Of a DNA stretch of 42,570 nt, positions 20,661 to 28,856 are shown piece by piece. Origin of the DNA: an uncultured Flavobacteriales bacterium (GTDB taxonomy: Bacteria > Bacteroidota > Bacteroidia > Flavobacteriales_D > Parvicellaceae); contig CAJWDP010000027.1 in assembly GCA_913030835.1 (NCBI GenBank), positions 1-42,570 of the forward strand. Reading direction: 5' to 3'. Below the pieces are notes generated by a model. That model was given only the letters and a program-made list of their open reading frames with translations, had not been told where the DNA came from and made no database searches. Every line of letters starts with the position of its first letter. Positions within the stretch are counted from its first letter, which is position 1. A program made the position numbers and the translations under genes.

Positions 20661-21353
20661 ATGGCTGAAGATCAGAAAAGCGTATCGGTTTGTGAAAGTT
20701 GCATGCAGAATGATCAATCTATTTTTAGAATCCTGAATGCAATAGATCCGGACCTTGTGCAGGGCATTAAACACGGGATTTCCTATCAGTCGGAAACGGA
20801 TTTACTCTCTCAAGGTGCGCAGGTCAAAGGTGTTTATTCTGTTATTTCGGGAAGGGTTAAGATTAGCAGGACGAGCGGATCAGGAAAGGAGCAGATCATT
20901 CGCTTCGCAAAAAAAGGAGACGTCCTGGGGTTTCGTACATTAATGTCTAACCATCCATTAGGTGTTTCCGCTACAACCATTGAGGATTGTATGGCTTGTT
21001 TTATAGAGCGTGATGAATTTTTAAGAGTATTACGCCATGCCCCACAATTGAGGAAGAAATTATTAGAAGAATTGTCAGAAGATCTTGCTGAAATGGTGGA
21101 TGCACTCACTAGTATGGCGCATCGCTCAGTAAGAAGCAGACTATGTGGAGCATTGCTAATTCTGGAAGAATTGTACGATGGTCAGGGAATTAATTTATCT
21201 AGGGAAAACCTGGCTAATTTTGTGGGCACAGCAAATGAGTCGGTAATACGTCTCTTGTCTGAAATGAAAAATGAGCAATTGATCGAAATTCAGGGTAGAA
21301 AAATTACCCTACTGGATCGTCAAAGAATCAAGAACATTGAACAATTCAGCTAG
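20661..21353 (+). CDS. Crp/FNR-family transcription regulator with FNR-type cysteines
   Basis: A 230-residue regulator with an N-terminal cyclic-nucleotide-like beta-roll (about 35-115), a long dimerisation helix and a C-terminal winged helix (ANFVGTANESVIRLLSEM is the recognition region, with E and R in the positions used by FNR/CRP to read DNA). Cysteines 11, 14 and 113 fall where E. coli FNR has Cys20, Cys23 and Cys122; Ser20 replaces Cys29, and Cys110 is an extra nearby cysteine. An oxygen- or redox-sensing role is therefore possible. ATG 20661 is chosen over a TTG at 20640 because the FNR-like part begins just after it. It stands between tRNA-Ser and a small lipoprotein gene. Confidence 0.88.
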   Translation: MAEDQKSVSVCESCMQNDQSIFRILNAIDPDLVQGIKHGISYQSETDLLSQGAQVKGVYSVISGRVKISRTSGSGKEQIIRFAKKGDVLGFRTLMSNHPLGVSATTIEDCMACFIERDEFLRVLRHAPQLRKKLLEELSEDLAEMVDALTSMAHRSVRSRLCGALLILEELYDGQGINLSRENLANFVGTANESVIRLLSEMKNEQLIEIQGRKITLLDRQRIKNIEQFS

Positions 21354-21479
21354 GACTGACTGATTATACAATCTCCATCTAGAAAACAAGAATATGGTCG
21401 TGGTAGGCGGCAACCTCACATTATGTGTTTGTAAAGATTGTGTTAATATTGTATGCGATTATTTAACACAATTGTAATG

Positions 21480-21872
21480 ATGAAAAGAAGTTTGTTTGCC
21501 GTAATTCCGTGTTTGTTGTTGGTTTTGTCCTGCTCGAAACAGGAGGGAGTGGGAGGTCAGGCTTCTGCCAATGGTCGCCTTCTTGAACATCTCTTTGCGG
21601 GCTCATTGGATCAGGGCACGGTTGGAGCGCAAGCAAAAGACGTGTATATCATTTATGGCACTGATGAGGGCATTGCTGATGACGAAGTGGAAACAGGATA
21701 CAATGGAAATTTCTCTTTCGATTACTTACGTCCAGGCAGTTACACGATTTATGCTTATTCAGATTGCTGGGCTTGTCCTTTCGGAACGGATTCTGTGGTT
21801 AAAATGGAATTTGAAATAACCAGTAGAAAGCAAGAGCTTGATCTTGGAAGCATCACTGTATTGAATCGATGA
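21480..21872 (+). CDS. Small lipoprotein with carboxypeptidase-regulatory-like fold
   Basis: A 130-residue predicted lipoprotein: basic N-terminus, hydrophobic stretch and lipobox ending LSCSKQ, then a short linker. The mature part (about 45-128) looks like a transthyretin/carboxypeptidase-regulatory-like beta-sandwich, with a GNFSFDYLRPGSYTIYAYS segment typical of that fold. I choose ATG 21480 (MMKRSLF) because it gives a normal signal; upstream ATG 21453 adds nine residues. It ends one base before the DUF2490 gene begins, so the two are likely a pair at the cell envelope. Function unknown. Confidence 0.75.
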   Translation: MKRSLFAVIPCLLLVLSCSKQEGVGGQASANGRLLEHLFAGSLDQGTVGAQAKDVYIIYGTDEGIADDEVETGYNGNFSFDYLRPGSYTIYAYSDCWACPFGTDSVVKMEFEITSRKQELDLGSITVLNR

Positions 21873-21873
21873 T

Positions 21874-22524
21874 TTGAAAAGAATCTCTATTGCCATACTG
21901 ATTTTCTTGATTCCATTTTGTTTGGAAGCTCAGGATGACATGCAGGATTTTGAAACCTGGTATCGTTTCCGGCTGACAAAAAAGGTTGGTGATATTAAGT
22001 TACATGTAAAGCCCGGAATTCGACTGTTTGAAAATTCTTTAGTTGTAAAAGCCATTCTTAGTGACTTTGGCGCCTCATATAAGGTGCATAAGTATTTTGA
22101 GCTTACAGCGAACTACAGATATTCCAGAGTGAACAAATACGATGTTCCTTTTTATTCCAGCCAACGACTCAATCTGGACTTAGACTCGGATTTGGACGTA
22201 AATACAGTAAATTTTAGTTTGCGAAACAGGAGCCAAATGGATCTTGATTATAGAGGGTGGGAATTTGCCAACAGAACAAAATTATCCATTAAGCACGACA
22301 TTGGTGAAGGGTTGGCATTTTTTGCTTCAACAGAGGGTTGGTTGGCTTTTGATGGTATTTTGGGTTTTTCGAAATACCGTTTCACTTTTGGTTTGCAAGC
22401 TGATCTAGCCAAAAGAAACAGAATGGCAATTTATTACAGGCGACAGGTACTGCGAGGAGAACGTGTTCCAACCAGCTCCAATATTATCGGTATTTCGTAC
22501 AAGTTGAAACTTAAATCGTCTTAG
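21874..22524 (+). CDS. DUF2490-family outer-membrane protein
   Basis: A 216-residue protein with a cleavable signal (KRISIAILIFLIPFCLEAQ) followed by the DUF2490 pattern: DFETWYRFRLTKKVGDIKLHVKPGIRLFEN, alternating strands, and WEFANRTKL and FRFTFGLQ-type strands (here YRFTFGLQADLAKRNRMAIYYRRQ). It should form a small outer-membrane barrel; the role is unknown. It starts at TTG, one base after the lipoprotein stop. Its TAG stop overlaps the opposite-strand batE stop (the two share TTAG), so the genes meet tail to tail with no spacer. Confidence 0.82.
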   Translation: MKRISIAILIFLIPFCLEAQDDMQDFETWYRFRLTKKVGDIKLHVKPGIRLFENSLVVKAILSDFGASYKVHKYFELTANYRYSRVNKYDVPFYSSQRLNLDLDSDLDVNTVNFSLRNRSQMDLDYRGWEFANRTKLSIKHDIGEGLAFFASTEGWLAFDGILGFSKYRFTFGLQADLAKRNRMAIYYRRQVLRGERVPTSSNIIGISYKLKLKSS

Positions 22525-23282
22525 ATCAGCTCCACCTGGTCGGATGCAATCCAACCAATTTTTCCATCGGAATAGATTACTTCATACCAATCGATTACAG
22601 CAGCTTTAACTTCAAATTTCGCTCCTTCATGCAGGATGAATGCTGTTTTTGCATCGGCATTTGGCGCATTTTTGAGCGAGACAGACGATCCTAACACAAT
22701 ACCATTACTCTTGGTATTCATATAATTGTTCTGAACGGTGGCAAGTAAAATACAAATGACGCTTAATAGGATTGAAAATACACCTAGGAAAAAGCCAATT
22801 TTTTTGTTTCTCCTTCCAATACTTAGTTTGTATAGCAATAAACAGGCAAAACCAATAAAGATGGTTAAAATGGCTCCCCAGCTCCAGTAATTTGGTGACC
22901 TGCTCAATACGCTCATTATACGATCATAAGCTTTGCTCTTTTCCGCTGAAGGATTTTTGTCCAATACCAATCGATTTAGCAGCTGTAGGTTGTGAATGAC
23001 ATCCTGATTCGACGGATCCAGCTTTTTTGCTTTTTCGTAATACAAAATGGACTTGCCTACGCTCTTATTCTGATAGGCAGCATTGCCTGCATTGAAGAAT
23101 AGTTCGAAGGAAATATAACCGCTATCTATGAGCTCTTCATAGTGGGTTAAAGCGGAATCATAAAGATTGCTGTTGTACAGTTCATTCGCTTCCAAAAATT
23201 TTGCGTTGGGCAATTCCGAAGCAAAGCCAGTTATGGAGAATCCTATTGCAAGAAAAAAGCTAGTTAACCAATTCATTTTCAA
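22521..23282 (-). CDS. batE: BatE: TPR and SH3-domain protein of the aerotolerance operon
   Basis: A 253-residue membrane protein. A signal peptide precedes tetratricopeptide repeats (about 25-110, with EANELYNSNLYDSALTHYEEL and NAGNAAYQNKSVGKSILYYEKA), then two hydrophobic helices (about 132-190) and a C-terminal bacterial SH3 domain (about 195-253, SVSLKNAPNADAKTAFILHEG). This is the standard BatE design in Bacteroidota. The start is TTG 23282, or ATG 23276 two codons in; the longer form gives a lysine in the signal's n-region. It is the last gene of the operon and overlaps batD by at least 17 bases. Confidence 0.88.
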   Translation of the reverse strand: MKMNWLTSFFLAIGFSITGFASELPNAKFLEANELYNSNLYDSALTHYEELIDSGYISFELFFNAGNAAYQNKSVGKSILYYEKAKKLDPSNQDVIHNLQLLNRLVLDKNPSAEKSKAYDRIMSVLSRSPNYWSWGAILTIFIGFACLLLYKLSIGRRNKKIGFFLGVFSILLSVICILLATVQNNYMNTKSNGIVLGSSVSLKNAPNADAKTAFILHEGAKFEVKAAVIDWYEVIYSDGKIGWIASDQVELI

Positions 23283-25005
23283 GTTTTTCTATAATGGTGA
23301 TGCCCTGCTCGTAGAGCTGCTGATTGTTTGCTCCTGAGGTCGGAGCATATTGAGCAATTTCGCATTCCTCAATGACGGAAATTAGCAATTCGATTACTTC
23401 GTTTGTGGCTCCTTTTTCTGTTAAATGAGAACGAATGGTTGATTTGTTGAGCTGGGTCGTTTGTAAGGTTAGTTTATCCCGCAGATAATTGAATAAGCCG
23501 CTCAAGAGTTCTTGGTTGAACGAAGAATGCTCTTCCTGATCTAATTTTACACTTGCATTTTTCAATGCGTTTAAGGCAGTTTTGGCTGCCTTTTTCTTCC
23601 TGATGAGATCTTCGTCTTTCTGATGTGAGCGCTGTTTCTTGAGTACGATGATAAAGACAATGAAGAGAACAAAAGGAGAGGAGTAGAGAAACCAAAAATA
23701 ACCGGATCCAAAGAAAAGGTCGGATTGTTTTATGAGCTCCGAAGATTCTCTTATGTGCCGTATTCCCTCGGATAGTAGCTCTACATCTTTTTGATCAGTG
23801 GCGAGTATTTCCTGACTTGAGCTCCCTGCCGACTTGTCTACTTTGACCTGCCACGTTTCACTTTTTAAGGTTACGAATTCTTTACTTTTCGGATTGAAAT
23901 AGATCAGCTCAACAGGCCCGATCTCATATTCGCCACCTGATCTGGGAATACTCAGAAAATTAAACGTTTTAGAGCCGGATAATCCAGAAGTGGATGCGGA
24001 TATTTTTTCTTCTCTTTCAGGATCATAAACGTCGAAATCCAATGGGAATGGCAGATCTATACTATCCAATTGCTGTAGATTCCCTTTCCCTTTGATCTTT
24101 ACTTTAATGTCAATCCCTTCATCTGCAGAGAGCTCAGTTTTCGAGATTTCTGCATCCATGGTAAAGGAGCCAACTAGGCCAGAGAAGGTGTCAGGAGCAT
24201 TTTTAATTTGTTTAACGTTTATAGTCGGTGAATTGCTCGAAATTGAAATTTCCGTCCCTGAATTGAATATTGTGCGATTTGCAACAAGCGTAGCCGTAAA
24301 CTTGGGGATCTTAAGCTCACCTGTTTTTTGTGGATACAACAAGTCTTTCTTAATGGTGTACACATTGTACATCACACCATTGATATTTTCAGTTTTGACA
24401 GGCCACCCATTTTTCCCCGCATTGATTTCCTCATTCCAAAAACCACTTGCCATTGGAAAATCCGATTTGCTTAAGCTCAATCTGCTGTATCTGGAATAGA
24501 TTTTGGAAGTTGCGACAACATGTTCGCCTTTGTATATTGACGAACGGCTTAAAATAATTTTCCCAAAAAGGTTGTTGTTTTTTTGAGGAACGCTGGTTCT
24601 TCCCGATGTATTTGCACCAACATGCACGGTTACTTTATCAGAGCTGTACGATGTTCCCCCAACCTGAAAGGATACAGGATCAATAACAAATGTCCCTTCC
24701 TTTGTGGCTTGCAGAACCACCGTATACTGTTGAAGAGCCATTTCCATGTCGAAACTTCCAAAGCTGAACCCCGGCCTGCCTGCCTTCTGACTGATCACTT
24801 TAAAATCGGCGTATTTTGGGTGTTTTACATTAATGCTACCACTAATCTGAACAGATCCTGATCCATCAAGCACCAGCTTATATATCAGCTTAAATTGCTC
24901 GTTGACTTCCGGATTGAGCGTACTGTGAGATACCCGAACGGCGAGATTTTGTGCTAAGGAGAAAACACTTAGTAAGAAGAACAATATGGTAGCAGTAAAT
25001 TTCAT
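23260..25005 (-). CDS. batD: BatD: oxygen-tolerance protein
   Basis: A 581-residue protein with a signal peptide, a long periplasmic region of beta-sandwich repeats (about 20-430, starting VRVSHSTLNPEVNEQFKLIY) and a single membrane helix (about 440-460) leading to a cytoplasmic helical tail. It matches the BatD family of Bacteroides aerotolerance operons. Its biochemical role is not established. ATG 25005 overlaps the batC stop by one base (TGATG); a GTG one codon earlier is also possible. Confidence 0.9.
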   Translation of the reverse strand: MKFTATILFFLLSVFSLAQNLAVRVSHSTLNPEVNEQFKLIYKLVLDGSGSVQISGSINVKHPKYADFKVISQKAGRPGFSFGSFDMEMALQQYTVVLQATKEGTFVIDPVSFQVGGTSYSSDKVTVHVGANTSGRTSVPQKNNNLFGKIILSRSSIYKGEHVVATSKIYSRYSRLSLSKSDFPMASGFWNEEINAGKNGWPVKTENINGVMYNVYTIKKDLLYPQKTGELKIPKFTATLVANRTIFNSGTEISISSNSPTINVKQIKNAPDTFSGLVGSFTMDAEISKTELSADEGIDIKVKIKGKGNLQQLDSIDLPFPLDFDVYDPEREEKISASTSGLSGSKTFNFLSIPRSGGEYEIGPVELIYFNPKSKEFVTLKSETWQVKVDKSAGSSSQEILATDQKDVELLSEGIRHIRESSELIKQSDLFFGSGYFWFLYSSPFVLFIVFIIVLKKQRSHQKDEDLIRKKKAAKTALNALKNASVKLDQEEHSSFNQELLSGLFNYLRDKLTLQTTQLNKSTIRSHLTEKGATNEVIELLISVIEECEIAQYAPTSGANNQQLYEQGITIIEKLENELVN

Positions 25006-25766
25006 CACCAGTCTTTCTCAGATTTTTGCGTTTTGGAAGATTCTTTGGCTTTCTTTTTTTGCAGTTTGAGTAGCGTTTTCTTTTCGTCGTTGTTGATTGC
25101 ATCTAGGTCTTTTAGGGCCTGCTGTCTGGATATTCTGCCTTTTTCAGGCTGGTTTTGTTCGCTTTCTCTTTGCTGACCCTTATTCTGTTTATCCTTGTTC
25201 TGTTGGTCCTTGTTCTGTTGGTCCTTGTTCTGTTGGTCCTTGTTCTGTTGGTCCTTATTCTGCTGGTCCTTATTCTGCTGGTCCTTATTCTGTTGATCCT
25301 TATTCTGCTGATCTTGGTTTTGTTGTTGCTGCTGCTGTTGATCTTTCAATTTCTGCAGTGCATAAGCTAAGTTGTATCTGGTTTCTTCATCTGCAGGATC
25401 ATACTTCAGGCTTTTCTTGTATGCGGTGACAGCCTCCTTGTATTTTTTTTGTGACAGGTAGCTATTGCCCATATTGTGTGCTGCGCTGGATTTTTCCTCG
25501 TCAGTTTTGGCTTGGTCCAGTAGCTGCTCATACCGACTTGTTGCCTCCTCGTATTTTTGTTGTTTGTAAAGTGCATTAGCCTGATTGTAATCGGCTTTAA
25601 AATAATTCCCGTCTACTTTTGCCTTTTCATAGGTTTTGTCTGCCGCGTCGAATTCGCCAGCATTGTATGCCTCATTCCCTTCTTTCAAAACAAGCTTCTT
25701 TTCGATGCTCTGGGCAATACCTGCAAATGAAAATAGGAGAAACGCTATGACTAAAATGGTTCTCAT
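25005..25766 (-). CDS. batC: BatC: TPR protein with long Q/N/K/D repeat
   Basis: A 253-residue protein with an N-terminal signal peptide and about three tetratricopeptide repeats (residues 22-140; NEAYNAGEFDAADKTYEKAK, NMGNSYLSQKKYKEAVTAYKKSLKYDP). Residues about 145-200 are a low-complexity tract of QQ and NKDQQ units encoded by a 15-base minisatellite. A charged C-terminal region ends the protein. TPR proteins in Bat operons are thought to help assemble the membrane complex. The ATG overlaps the batB stop (ATGA). Confidence 0.88.
   Translation of the reverse strand: MRTILVIAFLLFSFAGIAQSIEKKLVLKEGNEAYNAGEFDAADKTYEKAKVDGNYFKADYNQANALYKQQKYEEATSRYEQLLDQAKTDEEKSSAAHNMGNSYLSQKKYKEAVTAYKKSLKYDPADEETRYNLAYALQKLKDQQQQQQQNQDQQNKDQQNKDQQNKDQQNKDQQNKDQQNKDQQNKDQQNKDKQNKGQQRESEQNQPEKGRISRQQALKDLDAINNDEKKTLLKLQKKKAKESSKTQKSEKDW
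25185..25319. repeat. 15-bp minisatellite inside batC
   Basis: Nine consecutive 15-base units (plus-strand consensus CTGTTGGTCCTTGTT), coding NKDQQ on the minus strand. The seven central units (25200-25304) encode identical peptides; the flanking units are slightly diverged (NKDKQ and NQDQQ). Neighbouring units are identical in DNA in blocks and then change by synonymous bases, which suggests recent expansion by slippage or unequal exchange. The unit is a multiple of three, so gain or loss keeps the frame. Confidence 0.92.
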
Positions 25767-26914
25767 TCTGCAAACAAATTTAGTTCAACATTTCTATTCG
25801 AATTCAGAGGGATTAATAGATAGCTAAAAACAAACATCAGGCCTATGAATAAGTACAGCTGAAAGTGGTCATCGTATTCCAGAAAGCGCTCTTTACTTAG
25901 GACTGTTTTGTCAATTTTTTTTAATTCTTCCAATAATCCACCAAGTCCGACATTGGATTTATTCGCTCTAGTATACGTTCCGTTTCCAATTTGGCCCAGT
26001 TCGATCAGAAAATCTTCATTTAGCTGTGTAATCACCGTATTTCCCTCTTTGTCTTTTTTGACCCCTGTTTTTTTATTCCCGCGATACAGCTCAATTGGTG
26101 TTCCTTTCGACGTGCCCATCCCAATCGTATGGATTTGAATTCCCAGATTCGCTGCATAGCTTGCCGCTTCGATCGCGCCTTCCTCGTGATTTTCCCCGTC
26201 TGAAATAATGATGATTGCTTTGTTGGTTCCGTTTTCCAGATCGAAAGCATTCAGGCACTCATCAATTGCAGCGCCTACAGCTGTTCCCTGACTCGACATC
26301 ATATCGGTACTTATTCCGGACAAGAACAGCTTGGCCGCATTGTAATCTGATGTAATGGGTAATTGAGTATATGCAGAACCTGCAAAAACAACAATTCCCA
26401 TTTTGTCGCCATGAAGCTTTGTTGTAAGCCGTTCAATGGCAAGTTTCGCAATATTTAATCTCGTTCTTGTTTCGGACAAATCCCGAGCAAGCATTGAATT
26501 TGATACATCCAATGCGATCATAATTTCTATGCCTTTCGATGTTCCTTCGACTTCATTCTTGCCGTGCTGTGGATTACTAAGCGCAATAATGAGAAAGCCG
26601 ATTCCAAACCGTAATAAAAAATAGCTGGCAAGCATTCTCCAATTAGAGGCTCCTTTTGTGATGTGCCCTGATAAATGCTCTTCCGACAATCGCCTTATGC
26701 CAATATTTCCCTTTAAAGCAAAATAATAGAAGCTGGCGATTACGACAGGGGTCAAGACAAAGAACCAGAATGCGGACGGATTTTCTATTCGGAAATCATC
26801 GTCTGCCGAAAGTATATAGTATGCAACCGAAACCAATCCCCAGAAAATTAATTCAGCCAGCAGCACAATGCCGGACAATGAGGTTATGCTATATTTATTC
26901 GCCTGAGGTTTCAC
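25763..26914 (-). CDS. batB: BatB: von Willebrand A domain membrane protein
   Basis: A 383-residue inner-membrane protein with N-terminal helices, a von Willebrand A domain (about 125-330) carrying the metal-site motif DVSNSM, GDKMGIVVFAGSAY and ISDGENHEEGA, and a C-terminal membrane helix. In Bacteroides fragilis the Bat proteins are linked to aerotolerance. It starts with GTG overlapping the batA TGA and is followed by batC with an ATGA overlap. BatA upstream is its paralogue. Confidence 0.9.
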   Translation of the reverse strand: MKPQANKYSITSLSGIVLLAELIFWGLVSVAYYILSADDDFRIENPSAFWFFVLTPVVIASFYYFALKGNIGIRRLSEEHLSGHITKGASNWRMLASYFLLRFGIGFLIIALSNPQHGKNEVEGTSKGIEIMIALDVSNSMLARDLSETRTRLNIAKLAIERLTTKLHGDKMGIVVFAGSAYTQLPITSDYNAAKLFLSGISTDMMSSQGTAVGAAIDECLNAFDLENGTNKAIIIISDGENHEEGAIEAASYAANLGIQIHTIGMGTSKGTPIELYRGNKKTGVKKDKEGNTVITQLNEDFLIELGQIGNGTYTRANKSNVGLGGLLEELKKIDKTVLSKERFLEYDDHFQLYLFIGLMFVFSYLLIPLNSNRNVELNLFAE

Positions 26915-27915
26915 GGAGTGGTTCTAAAAATGATTTTACTTAATGCAACACTGAATAACAATGAAAGCAGGCCAAGAAGAACAAAATTGTAGAACTTCTC
27001 TGGAATTTCCACCTGATATTCAATTACGCTGATTTTGTCTTTTTCCAGTTTGTCAATTTCCTTATATACCTCTTCGAGGGAGTTTTTATCCGTAGCACGA
27101 AAATACTTGCCTTCGGTAATTTCTGCAATCTCTTGTAGCACCGGTTCGTCTATTTCCACCTCAACGTAGTCAAATACATAATTTCCCATATGATCGATTG
27201 CTACGGGTGACCGTGCCTGCCCATTTGTGCCTACTCCTATGGTATATACCCGAATACCAAATTCGTTTGCAATTTCAGCGGCCGAAACCGGATGGATCTT
27301 CCCGTGGGTATTGACTCCGTCTGTTAACAAAACAATTACTTTGCTCTGGGCTTCACTTTCTCTAAGACGATTGACTGCTGTTGCTAACCCCATTCCAATT
27401 GCAGTGCCCCCTTCAATCATACCCGTCTCCACTTCCTGAAACAATTTGAGCATTACTTCCTTATCGCTAGTAAGAGGGCATTGAGTGAAGCTTTCCCCTT
27501 CATAAACAACAAGACCAATTCTGTCGTTCTTTCTTCCGGCTACAAATTCCTTGGCTACCTCCTTGCTTGCCTCGAGACGGTTGGGTTTAAAATCTGTGGC
27601 GAGCATAGATGAGGAAGCGTCAAAAGCGATAACGATGTCAATGCCTTCGGCGTATTCTTCAATAAACTTTTCAGATTCAATATCGAGTTGCGGGCGCGCA
27701 AGACCGAACAACAATAGAGCTAATGCCATGGCCGAAAAAAATAAAGGCAAATGGAGCCACCAGGATCGAGAACCCGGAACAGCATGGAAAGTAGAAGAGC
27801 TGACTTTCCCCGTTCTTTTTACGACTACGGAAAAGTAATAGATCAAATACAGCGGTATGGCCAGAAGGAACCACAATATCCAGGGATCTTGCAATATGTA
27901 TGCGCCAATTTTCAT
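26911..27915 (-). CDS. batA: BatA: von Willebrand A domain membrane protein
   Basis: A 334-residue protein with two N-terminal hydrophobic helices, a von Willebrand A domain (about 85-285; metal-site motif DASSSM, then GLVVYEGESFTQCPLTSD and LLTDGVN) and a C-terminal membrane helix. It pairs with BatB, giving two MIDAS-type domains on the periplasmic or cytoplasmic face of the inner membrane. ATG overlaps the preceding stop (ATGA). Confidence 0.9.
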   Translation of the reverse strand: MKIGAYILQDPWILWFLLAIPLYLIYYFSVVVKRTGKVSSSTFHAVPGSRSWWLHLPLFFSAMALALLLFGLARPQLDIESEKFIEEYAEGIDIVIAFDASSSMLATDFKPNRLEASKEVAKEFVAGRKNDRIGLVVYEGESFTQCPLTSDKEVMLKLFQEVETGMIEGGTAIGMGLATAVNRLRESEAQSKVIVLLTDGVNTHGKIHPVSAAEIANEFGIRVYTIGVGTNGQARSPVAIDHMGNYVFDYVEVEIDEPVLQEIAEITEGKYFRATDKNSLEEVYKEIDKLEKDKISVIEYQVEIPEKFYNFVLLGLLSLLFSVALSKIIFRTTP

Positions 27916-28856
27916 GTATCTGAATCTTCTTTAGTTTCGACAGGCTGTGTTACTTCCAGCAGCTGTTTTATTGTTTGGTTGTGCTGAAGAATTTCAAAAT
28001 CAGAGGGAATCTTTTTTGCAAACTTCACATATTCACTAATCTTAAAAACCTGAATTACAGCATAGGATGTTTCTTTATCTATGTTTATGCTATCGGTAAT
28101 TGTCACGATTTCATTTGTGGTTTTTTCAAATGTGGAGACTCCATATCTTTCGAAGTAATAGGACCTTATCAGATCGGTCAGCTCTACATAATGTTCTTTT
28201 ACTTTTTGATTTGACCATAGCTCTCTTTCAAGCAGGGAATTGAGTAGTTCGGTGTATTTATCGTACAATGATACCGGCGTATCCAATTGCACCGGTTTGG
28301 GTTTTCTTCGGAACAGAATGAAGAGTAGAATTACAATACCTAATGAAGCAATGGCTACCCACCACCAGTTATTGCCGATCCAGTAGGTAAATTGCTCCCA
28401 AAAGGTGAGGGGATCGCTCATCACGGATTTAATGTCGTTGAAGCCCTGAGTTGTATCGACTTTTATCTCGGCAATATTCAAGAGTAAGGCATTGGATTCT
28501 ATCGTATCTTCATCTAAAATAACGGCTAACGGCATAAAGGGGATATAGCCGCTGTTGAAGCTAACCACTTTTAATGTTTGCACGATGCTTAGGGATGCGT
28601 CATTTGCATCTACCTGACTTTTTTTGTTGATTTCACCAACACCCCAAATTTCAAAATCACCTCCGATCGTACTGTCCTCTTTAAAATCCGGCCAGTTTAC
28701 GGATCCAATGTCAGCGGAATAATCCAATTTCACCGTAAGCTCTATTGGCTCCCCAATTTTGGCAGAATCAATATTCGTGCTGATGTGGAGCCTGTTCTGA
28801 CCGATACTAGGAAAGCAAAGGAAGCATATGATGTATATGATCAAAGCAATCCTCAT
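27912..28856 (-). CDS. Bat-operon membrane protein between DUF58 and batA
   Basis: A 314-residue protein with a signal peptide, an immunoglobulin-like beta-rich periplasmic half (about 20-150, IGEPIELTVKLDYSADIG), one membrane helix (about 165-185, WWWVAIASLGIVILLFILF) and a cytoplasmic helical tail. This position is commonly occupied by a protein with a BatD-like N-terminus and a DUF4381-like tail. It is co-translated with both neighbours by four-base overlaps. A distinct function is not known. Confidence 0.78.
   Translation of the reverse strand: MRIALIIYIICFLCFPSIGQNRLHISTNIDSAKIGEPIELTVKLDYSADIGSVNWPDFKEDSTIGGDFEIWGVGEINKKSQVDANDASLSIVQTLKVVSFNSGYIPFMPLAVILDEDTIESNALLLNIAEIKVDTTQGFNDIKSVMSDPLTFWEQFTYWIGNNWWWVAIASLGIVILLFILFRRKPKPVQLDTPVSLYDKYTELLNSLLERELWSNQKVKEHYVELTDLIRSYYFERYGVSTFEKTTNEIVTITDSINIDKETSYAVIQVFKISEYVKFAKKIPSDFEILQHNQTIKQLLEVTQPVETKEDSDT

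Noticed and set aside
20517-20774. Minus-strand frame spanning the tRNA, its terminator and the start of the regulator
   Set aside because: It crosses a tRNA gene and an intrinsic terminator and has no recognisable protein pattern.
25185-25319. Possible CRISPR array
   Set aside because: Units are 15 bases, contiguous and without spacers, and lie inside a coding region.
25097-25429. Open frame on the plus strand across batC encoding VLLVLVLL-type repeats
   Set aside because: It is the antisense reading of the 15-bp minisatellite; the TPR protein on the other strand has a signal peptide, normal codon pattern and operon overlaps.
27677-27874. Minus-strand frame within the batA start region
   Set aside because: It is an out-of-frame shadow of batA with no signal and no match to a known family.
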